Assembly (NCBI RefSeq): GCF_947503375.1 | Contig: NZ_CANNDQ010000003.1 | Span: 248,001-312,000, forward strand | Source of the DNA: an uncultured Psychroserpens sp. | Lineage (GTDB): Bacteria; Bacteroidota; Bacteroidia; Flavobacteriales; Flavobacteriaceae | Direction of reading: 5' to 3' | Length of the DNA stretch: 64,000 nt | Shown: positions 1 through 8,600 of the stretch, piece after piece | How the letters are laid out: each line of letters opens with the position of its first letter | How positions within the stretch are numbered: position 1 is the first letter of the stretch | Notes under the pieces: generated by a model | What the model was told of the DNA's origin: nothing | What the model saw: only the letters and a program-made list of their open reading frames with translations | Databases searched by the model: none | Made by a program: the position numbers and the translations under genes

Positions 1-1
1 T

Positions 2-337
2 AATAAGTACAAATCCCAAACCAAACAAAATGAGTTGCAACAGCAAGGGATTTTAGTACAAAAACAAGAGCGCACAAATGCATTAGAAATACTATTAGAT
101 AAAGCAGTAAACGATAAGATTTCAGCAAGAATAAGTTATGCAACCCAAACGAAGAACTTAAAGCAAGCTAAAGACGCTGAAGAGATTCTTATTAAAAATT
201 ACGAAACAGGAACGATTGATTTTAATGACGTTTTGGACATACAAGAATTGCAACTGAAGTTTCAAATAAATCAAATTGAGTCTGTTAAAATCTACTATGT
301 GCAAACTACAATTATTAATTATTTAACACAGCAATAA
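2..337 (+). CDS. TolC-family outer-membrane efflux channel, C-terminal part (cut by window edge)
   Basis: The frame is open to the left edge, so this is the last 111 residues of a longer gene. The visible part is a long amphipathic helical stretch rich in Gln, Lys and Glu, with the pattern IKNYETGTIDFNDVLDIQ typical of the end of TolC/CusC-type proteins, where the periplasmic helices return to the barrel. Its stop overlaps the start of the CopA-type ATPase by one base (TAATG), so the two are co-translated. By analogy with Cus/Czc operons it would be the outer-membrane exit duct of a metal RND pump whose permease lies left of the window. An internal TTG at position 35 is not the real start. 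Confidence 0.8.
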   Translation, partial: NKYKSQTKQNELQQQGILVQKQERTNALEILLDKAVNDKISARISYATQTKNLKQAKDAEEILIKNYETGTIDFNDVLDIQELQLKFQINQIESVKIYYVQTTIINYLTQQ

Positions 338-2835
338 TGAAACATACATATCACATACATGGAATGACTTGCAACGGTTGTAGCAGTCACGTAGAAGAAA
401 AACTTTCAAAAGTGGAAGGTGTTTCAAAGGCTTCAGTTGATTTAGAAAAAGCAGAAGCAACAATCGAAATGGAATCTCATATTCCCATAGAAAGGCTTCA
501 AGAAGCTTTAGAGAAGGATAGCGGAAATTATAGTATTCATAAATTAGGAGAACACCACCATAACAAAGTAGAAAAGGAAAAACAGCCACCAAAAGCAGGA
601 ACAGGTACTTTTTATTGTCCTATGCATTGCGAAGGCGATAAAAACTATGATAAACCAGGCGATTGTCCTGTCTGCGGAATGGATTTAGTTGAAGAACAAA
701 ATTTGTCCACATCTTCATCAGAACAATGGACGTGCCCCATGCATCCAGAAATAATTAAAGATGAAGCAGGTTCTTGTCCTAAATGCGGAATGGATTTAGT
801 ACCAATGGAAGCAGATAGTTCAGCAGAAGAGAAAACCTATAAAAAATTATTAAAGAAGTTTAAGATTGCTGTAGTGTTCACATTGCCAATATTCTTAATC
901 GTAATGAGTGAAATGTTTTCCAACAATCCATTATACGATATAATGGAACAAAAATATTGGAATTGGATTCAGTTTGTCCTATCAATTCCAGTTGTGTTTT
1001 ATGCGACGTGGATGTTTTTTGAGCGTGCCTATAAAAGCATAAAAACATGGAATCTTAATATGTTTACACTCATAGGAATAGGTGCAGGCGTCGCTTGGTT
1101 ATTTAGTGTTTTTGGTATGTTTTTTCCAGATATTTTTCCAAGTCAGTTTAAAACAGAATCTGGAGCAGTACATGTCTATTTTGAAGCAGCAACCGTCATT
1201 CTAACATTGGTGCTTTTAGGTCAACTTTTAGAAGCTCGTGCGCATAGTAAAACCAATTCAGCAGTAAAAGAATTATTAAAGTTAGCACCCAATAAAGCTA
1301 TAAAAATAGTAGATGGCGAAGATGTTGAAGTAACCATCGATGCTATTGAATTAAATGATATTCTAAAAGTAAAACCAGGCGATAAGATTCCTGTGGATGG
1401 CTCGATAACAGAAGGAGATACAACCATTGACGAATCTATGATTACAGGAGAGCCAATTCCTGTTAATAAAACAGTAAATGATAAAGTAAGTAGCGGAACA
1501 ATAAACGGCAACCAATCTTTTTTAATGCAAGCTGAAAAAGTGGGGAGCGATACACTACTCTCTCAAATCATCCACATGGTTAATAATGCCAGTAGAAGTC
1601 GTGCGCCAATTCAAAATTTAGCCGATAAAGTATCAGGTTATTTTGTGCCTGTTGTGGTCATTATCTCATTACTAACTTTTGCGGTTTGGGCAATTTGGGG
1701 ACCAGAACCAGTTTATGTTTATGCCTTTGTGAATGCTATTGCTGTTTTGATAATAGCTTGTCCTTGTGCATTGGGATTGGCAACACCTATGTCTGTAATG
1801 GTTGGTGTTGGTAAAGGTGCTCAAAATGGTGTATTGATTAAAAATGCCGAAGCACTTGAAAAAATGGATAAGGTTACGTCGCTAATTATAGATAAGACAG
1901 GAACAATTACAGAAGGAAAACCAACCGTTGAAACAGTAGGTTCTTTTGATGCTGATTTTAGCGAAAATGACATTCTGAAATATATTGTTTCGTTGAACAA
2001 TAACAGCGAACATCCATTAGCGGAAGCTACGGTTAAATATGGAAAAGTACAAAATTCTGAAATTTTAAAATCAGATGCATTTAGCGCAGTTACAGGTAAA
2101 GGTGTAGAAGCTACTATTGATAATAAAAAAATAGCATTGGGAAATCCTAAGATGATGGATTATGCTAATGCAGAGATAACCTCACAAATGGAGGAAGAAG
2201 CTAAAACTTATCAAAAACAAGGTAAAACGGTTTCATACTTATCCATAGATGAAACGGTTACTGGTTATGTAGTTATAGGAGATAAAATTAAGGGGACTAG
2301 CGCCAAAGCTATTAAGGAACTTCAAGATAAAGGTATTGAAGTCATCATGTTAACAGGCGATAATCACGACACAGCGCAAGCAGTAGCATCAGAATTAAAT
2401 CTTACAGATTTTAAAGCAAGTATGTTGCCTGAGGATAAACTCAAAGAAGTAGAGAAACTACAAGAAAAAGGAAAAGTCGTTGCTATGGCAGGCGATGGTA
2501 TTAATGATGCACCAGCACTTGCTAAAAGTGATGTAGGTGTTGCTATGGGAACGGGAACAGATGTCGCCATAGAAAGTGCCATGATAACCTTGGTAAAAGG
2601 AGATTTACACGGTATTGTTAAGGCGCGACATTTGAGTGATGCCGTAATGAAGAACATTAAACAAAATCTGTTTTTCGCTCTCATCTATAACACATTAGGA
2701 GTGCCTATTGCAGCAGGTGTTTTGTTTCCGTTTTTCGGAATTTTACTCTCGCCTATGATTGCAGCGTTAGCCATGAGTTTTAGTTCGGTGTCAGTAATAG
2801 TGAATGCATTAAGATTAAGAAATATTAAAATATAG
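337..2835 (+). CDS. copA: Copper-type P1B ATPase with HMA and two Cys/His metal-binding repeats
   Basis: An 832-residue ATP-driven metal exporter of the inner membrane, most likely for Cu(I). The N-terminus holds an HMA domain with MTCNGC near residues 10-15. Two tandem heavy-metal-binding repeats follow (CPMHCEG...CPVCGMD and CPMHPEI...CPKCGMD), as often seen in Bacteroidetes copper ATPases. The P-type core is complete: TGEP actuator loop, CPC transport motif at residues 475-477, the phosphorylated Asp of DKTGT at 519, an HP motif (EHPLAEA) and GDGINDAP. The CPCALGLATP context is that of Cu(I)/Ag(I) pumps rather than Zn/Cd pumps. It is translationally coupled to the TolC gene upstream and followed 3 bp later by the CusB-type adaptor, so the block looks like one copper/silver operon. 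Substrate is inferred from motifs. Confidence 0.93.
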   Translation: MKHTYHIHGMTCNGCSSHVEEKLSKVEGVSKASVDLEKAEATIEMESHIPIERLQEALEKDSGNYSIHKLGEHHHNKVEKEKQPPKAGTGTFYCPMHCEGDKNYDKPGDCPVCGMDLVEEQNLSTSSSEQWTCPMHPEIIKDEAGSCPKCGMDLVPMEADSSAEEKTYKKLLKKFKIAVVFTLPIFLIVMSEMFSNNPLYDIMEQKYWNWIQFVLSIPVVFYATWMFFERAYKSIKTWNLNMFTLIGIGAGVAWLFSVFGMFFPDIFPSQFKTESGAVHVYFEAATVILTLVLLGQLLEARAHSKTNSAVKELLKLAPNKAIKIVDGEDVEVTIDAIELNDILKVKPGDKIPVDGSITEGDTTIDESMITGEPIPVNKTVNDKVSSGTINGNQSFLMQAEKVGSDTLLSQIIHMVNNASRSRAPIQNLADKVSGYFVPVVVIISLLTFAVWAIWGPEPVYVYAFVNAIAVLIIACPCALGLATPMSVMVGVGKGAQNGVLIKNAEALEKMDKVTSLIIDKTGTITEGKPTVETVGSFDADFSENDILKYIVSLNNNSEHPLAEATVKYGKVQNSEILKSDAFSAVTGKGVEATIDNKKIALGNPKMMDYANAEITSQMEEEAKTYQKQGKTVSYLSIDETVTGYVVIGDKIKGTSAKAIKELQDKGIEVIMLTGDNHDTAQAVASELNLTDFKASMLPEDKLKEVEKLQEKGKVVAMAGDGINDAPALAKSDVGVAMGTGTDVAIESAMITLVKGDLHGIVKARHLSDAVMKNIKQNLFFALIYNTLGVPIAAGVLFPFFGILLSPMIAALAMSFSSVSVIVNALRLRNIKI

Positions 2836-2838
2836 AAA

Positions 2839-4611
2839 ATGAAAAAATATATAATTTACATAGGAATATTAGCTGTGGGACTTCTATTAGGATGGTTCCT
2901 TTTTGGTGGTTCGTCAAATACAGAAACAGAACACAATCATGATGCAGTAACAGAAACCAATCAAATGTGGACGTGTTCTATGCATCCACAGATTATGCAA
3001 CCAGAAGCTGGAGATTGCCCAATTTGCGGTATGGATTTAATTCCTGCTGCAAATGGAAGTGAAGGATTATTAGCAGACCAATTCAAGCTTACAGAAAACG
3101 CTATGGCATTGGCAAATATTCAAACCTCTATAGTTGGCAATGGTAAAGTAGAAGATAATACAGTTAAATTATCTGGAAAAATTGTAGAGAATGAAGAAGC
3201 TAATGCCGTTCAAGTCAGTTATTTTTCAGGAAGAATAGAACGTCTAAATGTGAGTTTTACAGGCGAGGAAGTTAGAAAAGGACAGTTATTGGCAACTATC
3301 TATTCGCCCGAATTATATGCAGCTCAACAAGAACTTATTACAGCAGCTTCATTAAAAGAATCACAACCTGCATTATACAAAGCTGTGCGCAACAAATTAA
3401 AATTGTGGAAGCTCTCTGAAAATCAAATTAATCAAATTGAAACTTCTGGTAAGGTTAAAGAAAACTTTTCTGTCTATGCAACGGTTTCAGGAACAGTTTC
3501 TGAAAAATTAGTAGAACAAGGCGATTATATCAAACAAGGCCAACCTTTGCTCAAAATAGCAAATCTAAGTACAGTTTGGGCAAATTTTGATGTGTATGAA
3601 AATCAAATCGATTTATTTAAAAAAGAACAAAAGATTTTAGTCACTACCAATGCTTATGCTAATAAAGAATTTGAAGCTAAAGTAGATTTTATAGACCCTG
3701 TTTTAGATACCAGAACAAGAACTGTAAAATTACGAGCGGTACTTAATAATAAACTGGATGTTTTTAAGCCAGGAATGTTTGTTGAAGGAAAAGTTATAGG
3801 GATGACTTCAAGTAAAGAACAAGTATTAACCATTCCATCCACAGCCGTTTTATGGACTGGAGAACGTTCAGTTGTCTATATAAAAACAGACCCAAATCAA
3901 CCTGTTTTTGAAATGCGCATTATTACGTTAGGTAATCAAATTGGCGACAATTATGAAGTGTTAGATGGTTTGAAAATTGACGATGAGATAGTAACAAATG
4001 GAACATTTACCGTAGATGGAGCAGCGCAATTACAAGGTAAAAAATCAATGATGAATAAAGAAGGTGGAAAAGTTATGACTGGTCATGAAGGACATCTTGG
4101 AATGGAAAATAATCCTTCAGCAAATAACGCGAATCATTCTAATATGAATGAGAGGGTAAAAGTGTCCAAGGGTTTTCAGAATCAATTGAAAGTCGTTTTT
4201 AATGATTATATCAAATTAAAAGATGCTTTACTTAAAGATGAATCTAATAATGTAATAACTGAATCGAAAAGACTACTGGGTAATTTATCTAAAGTTGATA
4301 TGAAGCTATTAAAAGATAAAGAGGCTCATGGTCATTGGATGTCATTAGAAAAAGAAATAAAAGCATCTGCCACATCAATTTCAAATGCATCAAATATTGA
4401 ATCACAACGAAATCATTTTAAGCATCTTTCATCACATTTAATTAGCACGATTCAGACATTTGGTATCAATGAAAAAGTCTTTGTTGAGTTTTGTCCGATG
4501 GTAGACGATAACATTGGAGCGTACTGGTTGAGCAGGGAAGAAAAAGTAATCAATCCATATTTTGGTGGTGCAATGCTAACCTGTGGAGAAGTAAAACAAG
4601 TCATAGAATAA
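2839..4611 (+). CDS. cusB: CusB-type RND periplasmic adaptor with metal-binding N-terminus and DUF3347-like C-terminus
   Basis: A 590-residue membrane-fusion adaptor that would link an inner-membrane RND pump to a TolC channel. It begins with one hydrophobic anchor (about residues 4-22), then a heavy-metal-binding repeat (WTCSMHPQI...CPICGMDL). The HlyD-type barrel-sandwich and hairpin follow (LSGKIVENEEANAVQVSYFSGRI onward). From about residue 450 a helical C-terminal domain matches the DUF3347 type, with FCPMVDD and a late Cys. The usual CusB length is about 400-450, so the extra C-terminal domain is real and known in Bacteroidetes. It lies 3 bp after copA. No RND permease follows directly, so its pump is either left of the window or the fused permease at 5602. 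Confidence 0.88.
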   Translation: MKKYIIYIGILAVGLLLGWFLFGGSSNTETEHNHDAVTETNQMWTCSMHPQIMQPEAGDCPICGMDLIPAANGSEGLLADQFKLTENAMALANIQTSIVGNGKVEDNTVKLSGKIVENEEANAVQVSYFSGRIERLNVSFTGEEVRKGQLLATIYSPELYAAQQELITAASLKESQPALYKAVRNKLKLWKLSENQINQIETSGKVKENFSVYATVSGTVSEKLVEQGDYIKQGQPLLKIANLSTVWANFDVYENQIDLFKKEQKILVTTNAYANKEFEAKVDFIDPVLDTRTRTVKLRAVLNNKLDVFKPGMFVEGKVIGMTSSKEQVLTIPSTAVLWTGERSVVYIKTDPNQPVFEMRIITLGNQIGDNYEVLDGLKIDDEIVTNGTFTVDGAAQLQGKKSMMNKEGGKVMTGHEGHLGMENNPSANNANHSNMNERVKVSKGFQNQLKVVFNDYIKLKDALLKDESNNVITESKRLLGNLSKVDMKLLKDKEAHGHWMSLEKEIKASATSISNASNIESQRNHFKHLSSHLISTIQTFGINEKVFVEFCPMVDDNIGAYWLSREEKVINPYFGGAMLTCGEVKQVIE

Positions 4612-4646
4612 TAAAAATCAAATAATAACAATTAAATTTTTTAACA

Positions 4647-5045
4647 ATGAAAAAAGTAATTTTAAGTGTAGCTGTAATTATGGCTATAGGTTTAACGAGT
4701 TGTAAAAACGAAACCAAGCAAGAAACAACAGAAACAAAAACGGAAGTATCTAAAGACATGGCTATGGTAGACATATCTTTTGGTGTTAGAGGTAATTGCG
4801 GAATGTGTAAAAAAACTATCGAAAAAGCTGCTAACAAAGTTGAAGGTGTTGCTAATGCAACATGGGATGTCGATAAAAAGAAAATAGATGTGTCTTTTGA
4901 TGATGCTAAAACAGATGCAATGGCAATTCACAAAGCAATAGCAGCATCAGGTTACGATACAGAAAAAGTTTCAGGAGATGAAGATGCTTACAGTAACCTA
5001 CCAGGATGTTGTCAATACGACCACGAAATGATGATGAATCAATAA
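4647..5045 (+). CDS. Lipoprotein with a single HMA (heavy-metal-associated) domain
   Basis: A 132-residue exported metallochaperone-like protein. A lipoprotein signal (about residues 1-19, lipobox GLTSC) precedes a charged linker and an HMA fold with the metal-binding motif GNCGMCKKTIE, a variant of the usual GMTCxxC. The C-terminus adds a second Cys/His patch (PGCCQYDHEMMM). It is the last gene before a clear hairpin terminator at 5098-5122, so it closes the copper operon. A role in passing Cu(I) to the adaptor in the periplasm is inferred from family and position. Confidence 0.85.
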   Translation: MKKVILSVAVIMAIGLTSCKNETKQETTETKTEVSKDMAMVDISFGVRGNCGMCKKTIEKAANKVEGVANATWDVDKKKIDVSFDDAKTDAMAIHKAIAASGYDTEKVSGDEDAYSNLPGCCQYDHEMMMNQ

Positions 5046-5097
5046 GGAGATAAAGGAAGAGGATCATTCAGACCATGACCATTAATAATAAATATAG

Positions 5098-5122
5098 AAG
5101 AGCCTTGTTATTTAAGGCTCTT
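5098..5122 (+). terminator. Hairpin terminator after the copper block
   Basis: A perfect 9-bp stem (AAGAGCCTT / AAGGCTCTT) with a 7-nt loop sits 53 bp after the HMA lipoprotein stop and is followed by a T-rich stretch. Confidence 0.75.
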
Positions 5123-5152
5123 CTATTATAAAAAAATCATACTAACGTTATT

Positions 5153-5167
5153 TGCAATACCATTGCA
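5153..5167. promoter_or_regulatory. Candidate metal-regulator operator (TGCA-N7-TGCA)
   Basis: The sequence TGCAATACCATTGCA is a 6-bp inverted repeat with a 3-nt centre. It lies just upstream of a -7-type box (5180-5187) for the small Cys/His protein gene. A second site with the same TGCA-N7-TGCA layout lies at 11567-11581, right after the Fur-family gene and upstream of merTP. TGCAA/TTGCA dyads resemble boxes bound by Fur-family proteins. The link to this regulator is inference. Confidence 0.5.
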
Positions 5168-5179
5168 TTAAATAATTTA

Positions 5180-5187
5180 TATCTTTG
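5180..5187 (+). promoter_or_regulatory. Bacteroidetes -7 box TATCTTTG
   Basis: This is an exact TAnnTTTG match only 5 nt before the ATG at 5193, which would give a leaderless or nearly leaderless mRNA. No well-spaced -33 TTG is seen: the nearest candidates are 14 and 25 nt away. The overlap of that zone with the dyad at 5153-5167 suggests regulated initiation. Confidence 0.5.
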
Positions 5188-5192
5188 CTACG

Positions 5193-5504
5193 ATGAAATT
5201 TTTAGCTTTTATATTATCAATTTATATTTTCGCGCTTAATTTAGCACCCTGCGAAGATAATGTTACGCTTGATAATGAGGTTCAAACAGAAATTTCACAA
5301 GGAATGGACAATGACCATCAACATCAAGATTCAGATTTATGTTCGCCTTTTTGTATTTGTCAATGCTGCCATGTAAGTGCTGTGCATTTTGATATACCGG
5401 ATTTAAAATTAGAATTATCTTTTATTTCCACAAAAGATGTTTTATACCTAAGCGGTTCAGAAAAAGACTTCACGAATTCCGTTTTACAACCACCACAAGT
5501 GTAA
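5193..5504 (+). CDS. Small exported Cys/His-rich protein (DUF6660-like)
   Basis: A 103-residue protein with an N-terminal hydrophobic export signal (about residues 1-17), an acidic stretch, a His cluster (DNDHQHQDSD) and a Cys cluster (CSPFCICQCCH). The composition suggests a metal-binding periplasmic protein. Small proteins of this kind sit ahead of CzcA/CusA pumps in many Bacteroidetes metal loci, and I associate it with the DUF6660 group from memory. It has its own -7 box and a putative operator directly upstream, and it is followed by a hairpin before the fused pump gene. A sensor or metal-buffer role is a guess. Confidence 0.65.
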   Translation: MKFLAFILSIYIFALNLAPCEDNVTLDNEVQTEISQGMDNDHQHQDSDLCSPFCICQCCHVSAVHFDIPDLKLELSFISTKDVLYLSGSEKDFTNSVLQPPQV

Positions 5505-5507
5505 TGA

Positions 5508-5526
5508 ACACCTGCTACGCAGGTGT
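5508..5526 (+). promoter_or_regulatory. GC-rich hairpin between small metal protein and RND pump
   Basis: A perfect 8-bp stem ACACCTGC / GCAGGTGT with a 3-nt loop lies 4 nt after the stop codon. No T-run follows, so it is more likely an attenuator or mRNA-stabilising hairpin than a full terminator. Confidence 0.5.
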
Positions 5527-5601
5527 ATTATAAATCTATGCTACCATCGATACTCTTTGGTAACTATTCTTTATTTATAAATTCATTATAACTATAATTC
5601 T

Positions 5602-8600
5602 ATGATTAATAAAATCATTGATTTTTCAATCAATAACAAATTCATTATTGGTTTGCTAACGCTTACCATTGTTGGAGCTGGTATTTGGAGTATGACTCAA
5701 GTACCTATAGATGCGGTACCAGATATTACCAACAACCAAGTACAAGTCATTACGCAAGCACCAAATTTAGGAACAGAGGATATTGAGCAAATCATAACCT
5801 ATCCAGTAGAGGTAGCAATGAGCAATCTACCTAATGTCCAAGAAATTCGTTCAATTTCTCGTTTTGGCTTATCAGTTGTTACCATTGTTTTTGACGATGA
5901 TATGGGAACGTATCTGCCACGTCAATTAGTCGCTGAAAAACTCAACGACATCAAAGAACAAATTCCCGAGGGATTTGGAGAACCTTCAATGGGTCCTATT
6001 TCATCTGGTCTAGGAGAAATATATCAATACACACTTAAAGTCAAACCAGAATACAAAGAGAAATATTCAGTTACTGATTTGCGCACCATGCAAGATTGGA
6101 TTGTACAACGTCAAATGGCAATGGTAGAAGGTGTTGTTGAAGTTAATGCTATTGGCGGAAAAATTAAGCAATATGAAGTCGCTGTTGATCCAAATGAGTT
6201 GCGAGCAATCGGATTAACAATTACCGATGTCTTTGAGGCTCTAGAAAACAACAATCAAAATACAGGTGGTGCATATATCGAAAAGAACCATCAAGCCAAT
6301 TTTATACGTGGCGAAGGTTTAGTGCGCAGTTTGGATGATATTAAAAAAATCACAGTAAGAAACGTCAATAATATTCCTATAACTATTGGCGATATTGCCA
6401 AAGTACAATTTGGTTCAGCTATTCGTTATGGCGCATTAACACAAGATGGCGAAGGCGAAGTTGTAGGCGGTTTGGTAATGATGCTTAAAGGCGCAAATTC
6501 AAACGATGTTATCGAGAATGTAAAAGAGCGCATGGCTCTAATAGAAAAGTCATTACCAGAAGGTGTGATTATCGAACCTTTATTAGATCGAAGTAAGTTA
6601 ATCGCAGAAACTACATCTACTGTAGCAACAAACCTTATTGAAGGCGCATTAATAGTAATATTTGTACTTATCTTTTTATTAGGAAATTGGCGAGGTGGTT
6701 TAATAGTCGCATCCACTATTCCATTATCGTTATTGTTTGCATTTATACTAATGAATGTATTTGATGTTTGGGCTAACCTAATGAGTTTAGGAGCAATAGA
6801 TTTCGGTATTATTGTCGATGGTGCAGTAATTATAGTAGAAAGTACCGTTTTTCTTATTGCATCACAAGTGCTAAAAAAGAAGAAACTTACTGCAAAAGAA
6901 AGAGATAAAGTGGCTTCTAATGCTTCAAAAAAAATGATGAATGCAGCCTTTTTTGGCCAGCTAATTATTCTAATTGTCTTCCTGCCTATTTTGGCATTAG
7001 AAGGGATTGAAGGAAAAATGTTCAAACCGATGGCATTGACTTTCATTTTTGCAATGATTGGTGCAATGGTACTTTGTTTGACGTATGTGCCAATGATGTC
7101 TGCCTTGGTTTTAAGAGTACCAAAGTCAGACAAAAAATCTTATGGCGATAAATTTGTGCATTGGGTAGAAGAAAAATACCAACCTTTATTAGTTAAAGCG
7201 ATACAAAAAGGAAAATGGATTATAGGCATTGCAGTCGTGCTATTCGGACTAACAGTTTTTATGTTTAGTCGAATGGGAGGCGAGTTCATCCCACAACTCG
7301 ATGAAGGCGATATTGCATTTCACGCCATTTTAAAACCTGGAAGCTCGCTTACAGAAACGATTGAAACGACCACAAAAATTGAACAAATTGTAAAAGCAAA
7401 GTTTCCAGAAGTCGAAAAAATTGTAAGTCGAATTGGTGTTGCAGAAATCCCAACAGACCCAATGCCAATGGATTTAGCCGATGTTTTTGTGATTTTAAAA
7501 CCAAAAAGCGAATGGACAACAGCCACTACAAAAGATGAATTAATAGAGAAGATGAAAGAAGCGGTAGAAATGGTTCCTGGTGTTAACTATGAATTTACAC
7601 AACCTATCGAAATGCGTTTTAATGAATTGCTGGAAGGTGTTAGAGAAGACATTGCCATAAAACTTTATGGAGAAGATATAAATGTCCTGTCTCAAAAAGC
7701 AGAAGAAATATCCAAAATCATTGCAGGAACTGAAGGTATTGGAGATATGAAAGCCGAAGCCACAACAGGGTTGCCACAAATGACTATTACTTACAATAGA
7801 AATAAATTAGCCCAATACGGACTGCAAATAAACACTTTAAATCAAATTGTGCAATCGGCTTTTGCAGGTGGTACAGCAGGAATTATTTTTGAAGGCGAAA
7901 AACGATTCGATTTAGTAGTAAGATTAAATTCCCAAAATCGAAAGGATATTTCAGATGTTCAAAATTTGTACATCAACTTACCGTCTGGTACTCAAATTCC
8001 ACTTCGGGAAGTCGCAGATATAAGCTACAAAGCAGGTCCAATGCAAATAAGTAGAGATAATACAAACAGAAGAACCTATGTTGGTATTAATGTAAGAGGA
8101 CGTGATGTGAAATCTTTAGTGGGCGAAATTAAAACTAAATTGGATGCACAATTAGAACTGCCATCTGGTTATTTTATTAGGTATGGTGGAGCATTTGAAA
8201 ATTTAGAACGTGCAAGTAACCGATTGCAAACCGTTGTGCCAATTGCGTTATTACTCATTTTTGTGCTCATATATTTTGCTTTAAAATCCTTGCCACAAAC
8301 CTTAATGATTTATATCGCAATACCTATGGCAACCATTGGTGGTGTCGTAGCATTGTGGTTACGAGATATGCCATTTAGTATTTCAGCAGGAGTTGGTTTT
8401 ATTGTTTTATTTGGTGTTGCGGTTTTAAATGGATTAGTAATGATTAGTGGTTTGAATGAGTTGAAAGATGAAGGTGTTACCAATCTTAAAGATAGAATTA
8501 TAGAGGGAACAAAACGAAGAATTAGACCAATTATGCTAACCGCTTTTACAGATGTTTTAGGGTTTTTACCTATGGCAATTTCTGCATCAGCTGGTGCAGA

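Noticed and set aside
6426..7133. A 235-codon open frame on the minus strand inside the RND pump gene
   Set aside because: It is antisense to conserved transmembrane RND sequence (DFGIIVDGA region) and has no family features; a shadow frame.
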